Both the position numbers and the translations under genes were made by a program. A stretch of 64,000 bases of DNA. It comes from Brasenia schreberi. Lineage: Eukaryota > Streptophyta > Magnoliopsida > Nymphaeales > Cabombaceae. Below, one piece after another: positions 11,421 to 23,239 of the stretch. The notes under the pieces are model-generated. The model did no database searches, had not been told where the DNA came from, and worked only from the letters and a program-made list of their open reading frames with translations. Position 1 is the stretch's first letter, and each line of letters opens with the position of its first letter. Location: assembly GCA_036023115.1 (NCBI GenBank), contig JAYKKT010000061.1:15936501-16000500 (forward strand), given 5' to 3'.

Positions 11421-12671
11421 GATGCATCTCATGATATAAATGCATTTTCATACAAGTTGGTGCATTTTTTCCCTTTGAGTCATAATAGAAGTCAAGTTTT
11501 GTTTCTCCTTTGATATTAGGTATAAAGTCTTCTCTTTATTATGTTAGAGATGTTCAACCTGATATTTCTCTTATATAATAGTCCCTTGTTATTCTTGAAA
11601 ATTTCTCTTCATCCATTTTGGATTCTCTCAATGAGCTAAACTTTTCTTCTTCACCTCACTTTTATTTATGTCACCCATGATATCATTCACATTATGTCTT
11701 CACTTTTCTTTCATCTCATTCCATACTTACTTTCTCTTTAGGTCGTCCCATTTGCATTCTTTTTAGCTTGTTATTTTTTATTCTATATATTTTATGCTCT
11801 CATGCTCTTCTAAATATGATTTTATGTGCCTTCTTTTTCGGGGATGCATTCATATAGTCTTGTTAGAGGTCTTTTGTATTATAGGATCATATAAGATGGT
11901 GAAATGCATTACCTATCTTCAACTTACTCTTGTGGCATTCTAGGAGGACGAAATCATTAATTATGATAATCTCACCTATACCTTCTTTTATCTCACTGGA
12001 TTCAACAATGTCTGCTCCACCAGCCATAGTACATTGTTACAGTTGGTGCTCCACAAGCGATCCTTTATGTTCTATTGAGTGAGAGATAGGCTTATGATAA
12101 CTTGAGGACACTTCAAAAGGGATTCAAGTCATCCATAGTCTGTCTAGAGGAAGCTTCAAAAAGACTCAAGGACTATTTAATATGGGCCTATATTGATGAT
12201 ATCTTTATAGAAGGAAAGAAGCAAATTACTCATGATTTATCTTCTTGGGAAAATTATATGCTTCAAGAAGAAGATTCAAGTATCATCTTCACGTGGTTTC
12301 AAAATTGATTATTTTAGACTCTTTCCAAAAAAAGATTATCTCCTTTTTAAAGAATCCAATGTTTTTCTAAGGAAAAAAATTTTACAATAGTCTTATTGAT
12401 TTGATTTAGAAAGAAAATCTTCTTACATTGACATAAAAATAAGTCATCCTACTCTTATTAAAAAAATTCTTCCTTGTCTTACACCCTATCACATATACGG
12501 TTCATGGTATGTCTCACAACAAGACACCCATCAAATTTTCACAAAACTTCATTTTCACACCAAAGTTTCATAATGGATTCTAAGTTCCTCAAGTAAAATT
12601 TTCTACCAAAATCATTTAAGTAAGTCAATTTTCTGTATTTATTTCTTTATCATCAACCAAGCCTTATCTTA
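11420..12671 (+). pseudogene. Internal remnant of the second LTR element
   Basis: This lies between the two LTR-like copies. A 68-codon open stretch at 12102-12308 (lysine-rich, one long helix-like segment) is the only notable frame and I do not recognise it. No RT, integrase or gag motif is visible, so the element looks non-autonomous or strongly deleted. Confidence 0.35.
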
Positions 12672-12691
12672 ATTGATGCCAAAGAGGGGCA
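12672..12691 (+). other. Polypurine tract before the 3' LTR
   Basis: GATGCCAAAGAGGGGCATT directly precedes TGTAAACAACC. The same word, GCCAAAGAGGGGCA, precedes the 3' LTRs at 44122 and 47674 on the minus strand, although those LTRs are otherwise dissimilar. Confidence 0.75.
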
Positions 12692-14150
12692 TTTGTAAAC
12701 AACCAAAATTTTCTTAAAGAAAAATCTACATATGGTCCATAGAACTGATTTTAGAACTTCATTTCAATGCACATGAAATAGTTATAAAAATTTTGAAATA
12801 TTTGAGCAAAAAGGCAGCTACAAGAGTGCTTTAGATCAAATTGAGGAGGCTTCACTATAACATGAAGTCATCAGCATGCCCACTACCTAATGTAAGCTTA
12901 GGATGGTCCATCCAACATAAAGTCAAGCCTCTTTCTTTAACCAATTATAGGTTTTGAGCAAAAGCCTTGCCATTTTCATAAAACCAAGTTCAATTTCTTA
13001 CATAACATGAGCATATGATGGGTCATCGAAGGTTGAGGTATCTTTTTATATTCCATTTAGGGGTTTTGAGTCTAAGCCTTGTCATTTTCATAAAACCAAT
13101 ATCGAGTTGAACATAAGTGTATATATAATCATATGTATTGATCACAAATATATACACACATATAAACATATAGAATATATATATGTGTGTGTGTGCGCAG
13201 GCGTATACATTCTTAGGCTCGATTTTCATTGAGCATGAATGTGTAAGCTTGAATATATATGCATAATGGGTTTAATGGATAGATTTGGTTGAAAATATAT
13301 TTTGGAAAAGGCCTCATCCTATACATGCAAAGTTTTCAAAATAAATAAATAAATAAATTGAATCTTATTCAAAAAGTTCTTGAAATTTGACTCTTATCCA
13401 AAAGTTTTTGAAAAAGAGATCATCCTGTCCATGCTAAGTTTCCAAACATTTCACAAAATCTAAGTTTTATGATTTTGAAAATTTTCCAAAAACTGAATTC
13501 TATTCAAAGGTTTTCAAAAAAGTTCAAAATCTGGACTATATATTGATCATTTCCAAAAATTTGAAAAATACGATTACATATTGATGATTTCTAAAATTTC
13601 AAAATCTGAACTTTATGTTTATGGTTTTTAAATTTTGAAATATTAATTACATTAATATATTTGGAATGATAAAGACTTGAGTTTTGGACTTGGAAAGTTA
13701 AACATCTCATCTTGTTTTGAGCTTGGAAAATTATATAAATCTGAATCATATATTTATGGTCTCTAAATTTTAAAAATTTTAAAAATGCTCATGAGTTTGG
13801 AAAGCTAAAATTCTGGTTTAAAGATTTGAAAAGTTAAAAATCAGGTTTCAAGATTTGGAAAGTTGAAAACCTGATTTTTGTATTTGGAAAGTCATAAAAA
13901 ACTGAATTATATGTTCATGTATTTGGAAAGTTATAAATTTGAATGATATATTCATGACTTTGAAAGGTAATAAATAAGTTTTTGGAAAGCTATGACATTC
14001 TATGAATTTGGAAAGTTATGATTTGAGAAGTTATCTTATGAATATAAACATTAGAAATTTGACTTGTATATCGTAATGCATCCATTTGACTTACATGAAA
14101 TCAGAATTATGAGCATAGGTATGTGTTATATGGTTGAATAAAAATTAATT
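12692..14150 (+). repeat. 3' LTR (start clear, end unresolved) of the second element family
   Basis: It begins TGTAAACAACC right after the polypurine tract and matches the copy at 10227-11420. The homologous part ends near 14110-14150. Because TATA boxes appear only further right (14771, 15833), the true LTR may extend to about 16.2 kb or beyond. I could not identify its CA end. Confidence 0.5.
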
Positions 14151-14579
14151 AATTTTAAAAAAGTTAAATAGGTTCACTTGACTCATGGTCCCATCCCCTG
14201 ATAACCTTGACCTACTTGATATTTGATACTTGGTTAACCTACATCCATATACTCTAATCCATCTATCATCCTACATGGCACTATCTATATGTGATTCACA
14301 TATCTATATGGTTTGACCCATATTTGACTCACTTATCTAGGGCGATCCATGCTGAAACAATATTGTGGTTGGACTAAGTTATTAAATGGTAAAGCTCCTG
14401 CTAAGGTGAAGGATGACTAAGTTATGAGCTTGGCATATCTATATGGATGATCTACAATGCAAATATTCCAATGACATATCTATATGCTTATAATGCTAAA
14501 ATAATATTGCATTGAATTAAAAAGGAGGTATGCCAAGCTCATGCTAAGGTAGAGGATGACCAATTATGGCCTATATCAA

Positions 14580-15130
14580 GAAGGATTAACCCGCCTAAGT
14601 ACAATATAATCAATTTTCATGAAGGAAAGGGCCAATTATTGTTTTGTAAAACTTACTATTTTCTTTGTAGACTTCTTATTCATTAGAATTGAAAATAAAA
14701 AAGTATAGTTGCTAGATTTTTATTACAAAATCATTGCAAACTTTCTAATTTCGTGTACGCTGGTCCTCTCTATAAAGAGGGTCTCCTCTCTCATTATAAG
14801 CATCCAAAAAAAATCCAAATAAGATCCAAAAAAGATCAAGAAAGTACAAGAGCTTTTCAATTTCTTCTTTGTCTTCTTTGTTTAAGTAGTGTGTTTATGA
14901 ATACTTTCAATCAAGAAGGGCAAAGGTTCTCAATCCAAGTCTTCTCAAGGTAAAAGTACATATTTTGATTTTCCTTTCTATTAGTTTAATCTTTCATTCT
15001 AGTAGCTTTGTATCTATAGGTTGATCCCTTACGTCTTTAGCATTACATAAAAAAAGAGAAGTAGCATCATAACTCTTGTTCTAGTTTCATAGTACTTAGT
15101 ATTCTTGCATCCATTTGCATAAGTTTTTTT
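14580..15130 (+). repeat. Direct repeat copy 1, with TATA box at 14771-14778
   Basis: This matches 15650-16240 from ATCAATTTT..GAAGG..AAGG to the AAGTAGCATCATA..TCTTGTT segment, and both copies carry TATA boxes (TATAAAGA here). It is probably part of an LTR (U3/R) belonging to the element at 10.2-16 kb, or of a separate small LTR pair. A GTG-started frame inside it (14753-14953) has no recognisable product. Confidence 0.5.
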
Positions 15131-15649
15131 TAACTCTCATTTACATTTTTTTGTAAAAATATTTAAAATCCGTGCACACTACATATCAGGATCTCAACAA
15201 ATCATGATTTTTATTCTTAAGATCTCTAAAAATTAGGATCTTCTACATAATAAGTGCACCTTAGAATTTCTATATCTTAACATTTTTTATAATTAGTTGC
15301 ATATTCCATCTATTATATAATTATTAATTAGTATAATTTTCTTAGGGTTGATTCTAGAAATATCCATTTATAGGTCCATATCCATTTTAGATCTATATCC
15401 GATTTAGATATATATCCCTTGAAACCCAAAACCAATAGGACTCACATATCAGTCCAAGCGTGCATGTATCTTTCTCTTTTATTAGATAGGAATTTTGTAG
15501 CATAAGAACCAACCCTTGACCGCCAAGGTAAGAAGACGATTGTAGAAAGGAAAGCAAATAAATGACGAGTGTTCTCGACTTAGTTTTTTTTATTTTACTT
15601 TGATAAAATTAAGAAGACTGGATACAAGTTGAGGGTTTCACAAAACCTA

Positions 15650-16240
15650 AAATTTGTACACAAACACAATCAATTTTGATAAAGGTAAGGACCAACTATT
15701 GCCTTGGAAGACTTGTTATTTCCTTGATAGACTTTTCTATTCATTAGAATTGAAAATAGAAGGGCATAGCTTTTGGAATTTTACTATTAAATCATTGTAA
15801 CCTTATCAATTTTATGTACTGCAGCCCTTTCCTATAAAAGGAGTCTCCTATCTCATCATAAGCATCCAAAAAAATACAAAAAAATACAAATTTTTTGTTG
15901 ACTTTTTTGTTTAAGTGTGTTTGTGAGTGCATCCAAGATTTAAGAGCAATCCAAAAAAATTCAATAGCTTTCTGATTCCTACTTTTGTTGACTTTTTTGT
16001 TTAAGTGTGTTTGTGAGTGCTTTCAATCAAGAAGAATGAAAGGTCTTGATTCAAGTCTTCTCCAAGGAAAGTACAAATTTTGATTTTCTTTTCCATTAGT
16101 TTCATCACTCATCCTAATTGTCTTACATCCATAGTCAATCTCTTACATTATTAGTATTATATTGCATAAAAATAAATATAAATAGCATCATAGTTCTTGT
16201 TTTAGTTTAATTAGTTTTATTACACTAACCATTGCATATA
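15650..16240 (+). repeat. Direct repeat copy 2, with TATA box at 15833-15840
   Basis: Second copy of the 14580-15130 unit, offset about 1.06 kb. It contains an extra tandem duplication of about 90 bp: the phrase TTGACTTTTTTGTTTAAGTG occurs at about 15899 and again at about 15988. The TATA box is TATAAAAG. Confidence 0.55.
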
Positions 16241-17689
16241 GGTTAGTCATTCATGCTTGTTGTCTCATGATTGAACCCTGGTCAAAACCTAATCCTATAT
16301 TACCCAAATTATCCAATAAGATTCATAGAACCTATCCTCCATAATCCTAATTGATTTTCAATCCTTCTATTAGTTATCTAACCAAAACCAAGCCAATAGC
16401 CAGCCATAACCTGCCTGTAGGAACCTGTTTAGATTCATTTGAGACAAGAGTACGTCTCTAAGCAAACCAAATTAGGAATCCAAGATATCTAACCCATTCA
16501 ACCATACCTGCCTTATTTAAGAACCCTAGTTACTTTTTGGGAATACCTAAATCAACCTTAGAATACCTTTAAAATAACCTACCTCCAACAGAACAACCAC
16601 CAATCCCCTTTTATTGCTCACTCTTTTGCAAGCGTTAAAATTTCTGATTTGAATTATTCAAGTAAATTGTTAGTGCATAGGTTGACGTACATACACTTGG
16701 AGTGATTGAAAGTAAGTACTATAAATCCTTTTCTAATTCATTCCTATCTTTTAAGAAGGTTGTGAATAAAGGTTCCGCATAACTGAAATTTGCGTACAAT
16801 AGTTATCGGTTAAAATCATGAGCTTTTGGCCTCTTTCTCAACAATTTTCAAGACCTGTCACCTGAGCCATCTAGCCTCTTACCTGATTCAGAAGACCAAC
16901 TGCAAGTGCTCAACATAACTTGATAGCAACCCAAACCGATGAGATAAGATCATTTATTTGATTGGATCAAAGCTATAAGCAAAATAAGCAAGGTGAAACA
17001 TCTATGAAGAATTGGGTTCCCAAACAAACTTGCAAAGCATGCTTATGTAAAGAAGAAAGCTTTCTTAAGAAGACAATATCAAGAGCCCAATGGCGATCAG
17101 AGTTGATCCTCTCAAATGTCCGTGTAGGCCTATCAAGCATCTTGTCTTAGTAAGTCTTATTTTCTTGTTTTCTGTTGATGATTATTTTTCCAAGCTTGAT
17201 TGCATATGAAGAAAAATCAAAGGTAATTTGAGAATATGAGATGGAGGATCTGTTCAAATGAGTTCTTGATGCTTTATAAGAAAAGGACTATTTTTCAATC
17301 TGAAAAGAAACAACAAAATAGTGTTCTAAGAGAGGAAGAAGCGAATCATTCTCAACATGTTGAGTATATGAACAAGACTTTGTATGAACAGGCAGAAGCA
17401 ATTACTTCTATAATCTATTTGTTAAACTAAATGCCATAAGAAAATTGCTCATGGCAAACAATTGCAAGAGGCATAAGCGGTTTCGATCTAAGTCTTCTCA
17501 ATTTTGAGTTTCTGAAACCATTTCATAATTTACATGGGAAATAGAGGTGGCAATATTGGACACTACATGAAAACATGACAGACATTGCACAATAAGATTG
17601 TGTCCATGTCACTTAAAACTCTATCGGTGTTGTGTTCATGTTACAAAAACTACAACAACAACTAAGCCTTTTTTCATACTAGACGAGTC
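16241..17689. other. No gene seen
   Basis: AT-rich sequence with short open frames only (16962-17150 and 17236-17430, both plus). They are lysine- and glutamate-rich and unrecognised. There is no support for exons. Confidence 0.4.
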
Positions 17690-18500
17690 AGCTACATGGA
17701 TTCTTTGTTTTCACAGAGCCCTATCATGGGTCATGTTAGCAATTAACTCACAATAAGCTAGATTATTTTTTATTGTTTCTTTCCAACACTTTTGTGGTCG
17801 TCCTCTACCTCTTCTTATACTTTCAAAATCTAGTTTTTCATACCTTCTTATAGGTTCTTCTTTTGATCTTCTTTCTATATGTAAATGATATTCTCTCATT
17901 TTATCCTCTATTGGTACCACTCCTATTTTGTTTCTAATAACCTCATTATGTATTCAGTCTTTTCTTGTATGACCACTCATCCATCTCAACATCTTCATTT
18001 CTGTCATAGACATCTTTTGTATATGTTGATGATTAACTGTCCAACACTCAGAACCATAAGAATACCTAATGCTCCTCTCTATTTTAACCAACCTGCATTA
18101 GTTCTATGCGTAATATCTCCATCAATTCTTCCATCACCCTGAAAAAGTGACCCTAGGAATTTAAAACTTTCCTTTTGGGGATGTAATGTGTGTCAATTTT
18201 AATTTCTATGTCATCTAAAGTAACCAAATGATCAAACTTACATTCCATATATTCTGTCTTTGTTCTACTAAGTCGGAAGCCTTTACTTTCTAATGTTTCT
18301 CTCCATTGTTCCAATTTTCTATTAACTTTTTCCTTAGATTCCTCCACTAACACAATGTCATCTGCAAATAACATACACCAAGGAACTTCATCTTCAATAT
18401 ATTTTGTTAACTCATTAATCAACATTATAAATAAGCATGGACTTAAAGTTGATCCTTGAAAAAATATCATGACAAAATATCCAACCTTCATTTTCTCTCG
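17690..18500 (-). pseudogene. RTE-type LINE fragment, RT C-terminal half
   Basis: The minus strand at 18491-18153 reads a reverse transcriptase palm. It has QGSTLSPCLF (motif 4), ELTKYIEDEVPWCMLFADD with the catalytic FADD at 18368-18357, and then SKGFRLSRTKTEYMECKF. Downstream in other frames come GGIDGDITHR and WLKWRGALGIL, then at 17920-17711 EDKMREYHLHIERR and RRGRGRPQKCWKE. That order, RT then a basic RGRGRP tail, is typical of plant RTE-clade LINEs. Stops and frameshifts separate the pieces. The 5' part (endonuclease and early RT) is missing, as expected of a 5'-truncated LINE. Confidence 0.8.
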
Positions 18501-19287
18501 AAATAGTATTCTCTCTCTTTCACGGTATTTTTCTCCTTCTGCCTCCTCTCTTTGTGGACTAGGGTTTTGATAGTTAAGATTTTTTTAATTGATTACTCTG
18601 CTGACAATGCTGCTAAGGGATTTGCTTCTCATTTCCTTCCTATTGCTTAATTTGGGATTGCGTTATTTGTGAGATGGGTGTCCTTTAAATCTACACATCA
18701 ATGACTTTTTTTTATGGAAGAGTTATTTGGAGTAGTTCTTTGTTGATAAAGTGTCCACATTTACTTTTATTTTGTTTGTTTCTGATCCTGTACTCGTGTT
18801 CTCTTTTAGTATTTCTCTTAATTATTTTTTGAGATTATTTCCGTGTGAAGATTTTTGGATTTTGACATTAGATAAGTTGATGGACTTGCTTCTGCTTGGA
18901 TCATGCTAGCAACTCGTTCAGTCGTATGAAGCAAAAATACAAAGACTGCTCAGAAATTAGAGGGCCGAAATCATTCCTGTTCTTTTATGAGATGAACTGA
19001 TTTGATTGGCTTGGTATTCACTAATAGTATGTTGTTGCTGGACTATTTCTAGGTAGAATACTATGCTTTTTTATATCCCTTGTTGATGAAGGACAATTTT
19101 GCTTAGAATGTCACTATGCGGTTCAGTTCATCATGCTCAAGATTTGATTACATTTTGTGGCTAAGTATTCATTATATCTTTTGGTGTTTAGCTCCATTAA
19201 GTCCAACAAAGTTATATTTGTTGTAAGTGTAGAGATATTTTAGAAGGATTTAGTCTTTATATATGAAAATGTCATGCAAGTATTTTT
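18501..19287. other. No gene seen; left flank of the inverted-LTR element
   Basis: T-rich sequence without a recognisable coding segment. It ends in the target site ATTAC (19288-19292). Confidence 0.5.
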
Positions 19288-19732
19288 ATTACTGTAAACA
19301 CCCAAAAATTTTCTCAAAATAATTTGATATTTTAGAAATTTTACCTTTTCAAGAAAAAATTATAGTTTGGGTCTTTTAAGGGTTTTCAAATAAAGACACC
19401 TTAAACGAACTCATTTCTGTACCAAGATTTTGTGGCAACCTCAAAATAAGGGTAAATGGCACCCCTCTCAGAAAAATCAAATTTTGACAAAGAACCAAAA
19501 AAATAACTGCTTTGCCCTCAAGCCCAAATTGGCAGCATTCTGCCTATTCAAATGATTTCATCTAAAGAAAGTATGGTTTCAAACAATTTTCTTCAAAGAA
19601 ATAATTGAAAATGAGACATTGGGAACCAAACCCAAAATATTTGCAAAATGACAAATTTACCAAAACCTTGAAATTCAAATTAAATCAGGCCTCGAAAAAT
19701 CACCCGATTGAGGATAGTCCTACTCCGAGATC

Positions 19733-19865
19733 CTACACCCATCAAGGGTTAAAGTGGTCCGACACTCTACACCCATCTAGGGTTAAAGTGGTCCGACACC
19801 CTACCCAACAAAGGGTTAAAGTGGTTTGACACCCTACACCCATAAAAGGGTTAAAGTGGTTGAAA
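19733..19865 (+). repeat. 34-bp tandem repeat near the U3 end, four copies
   Basis: Monomers read CTACACCCATC-AGGGTTAAAGTGG followed by TCCGACAC. Inverted copies occur at 24640-24735, and related arrays at 43550-43690 in the 3' LTR of the host element. Confidence 0.85.
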
Positions 19866-20795
19866 CGATAAAGACTAACTCACGTGGCGAAAACAGGTTA
19901 CCAATACAAACAAACACTAGGAATAAAACTCAATTGTTTTCAAAGAAAAGAATATTTGAAGATTTCGATAAAACTCGATGTTTTCAAATATATTTCAAAA
20001 CAAAATGGTTTTAAATAATATTTGAAACCATAAATGAAAAGGGATAAAGATGAATCATCCCCACCGAAAATTCAGGCAATAGTTAAAGCAGACTCACATA
20101 AAGCAGGGACCAAGCTCGGGTGGGCGCAAACAAAGCAAGATCATCTCGGCCAAGCCCACTTACCTCAACCAAAGAAGCAAGCTCACCTAGCCAAGGAACA
20201 AGCTCACCTAGCTAGGGAGCAAGGAATAGGCCCATTCAAAGGTAGCACTCGACTGCACCAAATAAAGCCAAGGGCTGCACTTGAGGACGCCCCACCCCAT
20301 GAACCAAGTCAAACTCTTATCAAACAAGAGGTAAGGCTGCTCCAATATTGGATGGGACGAGCCACATGCATTCGGCCAAGACCAAGGCAACACCACGATT
20401 AAAGTCAAGCCCACGATCGCACCTAGGTCCAGCCGACTATGCTTGGGTGTGCCTAGCTCGAGCCAAAGACTAACCCACTTCAAAGGTTGCATGGGCTGGT
20501 CCAACCTTGACCAAATGGGACCACAAGTGTCCATGTGATGGACTTAGGGCCAACCAATGAATACAAGATAACATCAAGGTGACGCCAAGACTAACCGATT
20601 GCATTTGGACTCACCTAGCCGGTTGCATCCAAACCGTGCCTAGGTGCACCTAGCTCAAGCCAAGGATCAACCCACATGGGGCTGGTCCAACACTTGATTA
20701 AGAGGAACCACAAAGGTCCACGTGATGGCTTTGGAGTGGGTCAAGAAGCCCACACCCAATCCTCCCCAAGGAAGGGTCTAGCCCCTCCCTTGGCC

Positions 20796-20803
20796 TATAA
20801 ATA
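20796..20803 (+). promoter_or_regulatory. LTR TATA box
   Basis: GGCCTATAAATAAAGG, about 1.5 kb into the LTR and 30 bases or so before the GA-rich leader. It matches TATA positions in the sister LTRs. Confidence 0.65.
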
Positions 20804-22251
20804 AAGGCAAAGGGGGGGGGGACGTTTTCAGCATCTTCATCTTGGAGATTGGAGAAGCTTCCCTAGGCTGGAGTGAAGAGTGAGAGAGAGTTAGGAGTTG
20901 CTGCAATTAGAGAGAGAGAGAGAGAGAGAGAAAAAGAGAGAATAGAGAAAAGAGAGAAAGGAGACAGTAGAAGTAGAAGAGGAAGAGGACGATCTCCCTC
21001 TTGTGTCCGGTTTCTCATGAGGGCTAGTAAGTAAGAACTCTTCTTCTATTGTTAATCTTGATTCTCTTCTTTACATTCAATTTGAGAAAGGGGTTGTATT
21101 AATGGAGCTTTGTCTCCCCCCATGTTGTAATAGCAAGTAGAAATGCTGCCAATTTTGTTTCATGTTTATGCACTCTACTTGTTTGCTTTCTTGATTCTCT
21201 ACCTCTCTATATTTTATAAATCTCCTATAATTCATAACCCCCTCTATGATTAAGCTAATATATACAATTACATCCATTTTCCTTCAGCAATTTACTTTAA
21301 GTTTGCTGTGATTATGCCATTTAATCTTGGATGAATGCATCACGTATGCTATAAACACAAAAAATCAGGTTTCAACATTTCTGCATATTTTCGATATTTT
21401 ATTTTTTATTTTTATATATCTACTCCGATTTACCTGAAACTTGGAACACCTCATCTTCACACATAAGCCCACATAGGATAAAATTTCCAAGAATTTTAAG
21501 GCTGAAACCATATAATTAAAAGTGTGTAAGATCGAAAAAATTCAAAACCAACTCTATCAAAATTGTATTTCCTACAATAGAGCTTAGATAATTATCCCAT
21601 AACTCTATTTGTGGTGGTCCAATTTTAGTGAAACTTGGTTCATTAGAAAGATGACATCTATATCTTTCCAAAAGTTCATAAAATTTGAAACTCTATGCAC
21701 TAATATTATACCTTTCTTTAAGTCTTTGTATTTTTGTAATAGGACAATTCTGAGTGCTTGAGCAGAGGTACTTCCCAGATTTAATTCTAAATAATCACAA
21801 ACCCAAAAATAAAATAAAAATAGTTTCAGAATCTTCATATTGGTGTCTGTTCACTATAAAGTTTTCATGGTTTTTGAAGATTCAAAAGTTATTGAAAAAA
21901 ATCAGGAAACAAGGTTTTAAACATAATCAATTTCTGTTTTTCAGAACTTAGCAAAATTTGTCTAAACACCTAATGCACGAATTTGATCAAGACTCTTGAA
22001 TTTTCTTAAAGTGGATGTGAAATCATATATGATGTAGACCAATCCTCAAAGCGTCTAGGCTGACCCTTGAGCATCGGTTAAAGAAGGCCTATGACGGAAG
22101 GATCTCGCTTTTCCATAATCGTATAAAGTCAGATTTACAACTTTGCTAATTTTAGAAAACTAGCTGGCATGCTCGTGCATAAAACGAAGTAGATTGAAAA
22201 GTTTATTCCAAGTCTCTATATAGGCTATGGAATAAAATTTTTATATTTACA

Positions 22252-22563
22252 GAATTTATACCCCTCTTTGGTATTAATCCAAATTTCTTGGGTTAATGGT
22301 AAAGAATAACACCCATAAAAAAATTTATTCTTTTCAAATTCTAGAGTTGATTTGAGTTGAATCCAGATTTCATGAACTTTCCTATTTTTGTAGAGGGATT
22401 CCTTTCATGGACTTGGGTTATCCTAATTTCAATGAAAGATGATTTATAGCAAGGGTGACTCAACATGGATGGTCGACCAATGCATGGATCATATGTGCAT
22501 TTATGAATGCATATGAGCATGAAATATATGCAATGGATGAATCATGAACATTTGATGATCTCC
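22252..22563 (-). other. Inverted 3' internal segment with polypurine tract
   Basis: The minus strand reads GGATTAATACCAAAGAGGGG. This corresponds to the polypurine tract and upstream noncoding sequence seen at 44123-44445 in the host element. Here it abuts the U5 end of an LTR rather than U3. The break falls at, or within a few bases of, the normal tract/LTR boundary. Confidence 0.75.
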
Positions 22564-23239
22564 ACGATTTAGACCTCTTGTTTAGAGTCTAATTCATGGT
22601 GTTTTCTTTGTAGGTTTGACGAAAGACCCATTTTTTAGAAAAAAATCCAAAAAAAGTATATTTGGGAAAACCAAAAATTTTAGAAAATTTTCAAAACCCA
22701 AAAACATTGGAAAAATCTGAAAATTCCAAAACGAAAGTCTTTTATGTTCATCCTTCTAGCATTTGTTTGGAAAAATCCAAAAAAAATTAAAAAACCTGAA
22801 AATCTCAAAAATTTTGGTTTTCAAAACAGTGTACAAATTCCAAAATCGGTTTTGACAAAACCCATGTACATCGTCCATCCCTAGGGGCACATTGGGTTGC
22901 ACCTAGGATCTATTCCAAGAACATCCTCTAAAACCACACCCTGGGTGCACATCCGTGATGCACCCGAACCCCCAAACCCTCCTTGAACATAAAGCTAACT
23001 TCGGGTTTTGTATATATGTACAGGTTATTCCCAAAATGCAAAAAAAATCTGAAAAAGGAAAAACTAAAAATACAAAACCTTTCCAAAAACAAAAGAAAAA
23101 AATCAAAACCATTTTTTCAAAAAACAAAATTGTCAATTCCCTTAGAGATGATTTGAGTGATATCAACTTACATGAACTTCCTCAAAATCAACAAAGTCTT
23201 AGACTTAGGCAAACATTCAAATTCCTTAGAAGGTGACCA
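22564..23239 (+). pseudogene. gag C-terminal part (element 19293-25159)
   Basis: An open stretch at 22955-23236 ends in QTFKFLRR. It matches the end of gag in the host element (minus strand, 59938-59603), which also ends QTFKFLRR. Upstream, RPSLGAHWVAPRI is shared with both minus-strand relatives. The gag N-terminus, found at 57.4 and 61.9 kb in the relatives, is absent. Several stops interrupt the 5' part. Confidence 0.65.

Larger units (their letters stand above)
19293..22251 (+). repeat. Full-length LTR (subfamily A) of the rearranged element
   Basis: It is 2959 bp from TGTAAACACCC to TTTACA. A plus-strand TATA box TATAAATA lies at 20796-20803, followed by a GA-rich leader with an (AG)n run near 20910-20935. 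The U5 block is at 22049-22110, the hairpin at 22145-22164 and the TGGCATGC word at 22165-22172. The LTR is followed by GAATT, the same spacer that precedes the primer binding site in the two minus-strand relatives, but the binding site itself is replaced by inverted sequence. Confidence 0.85.
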
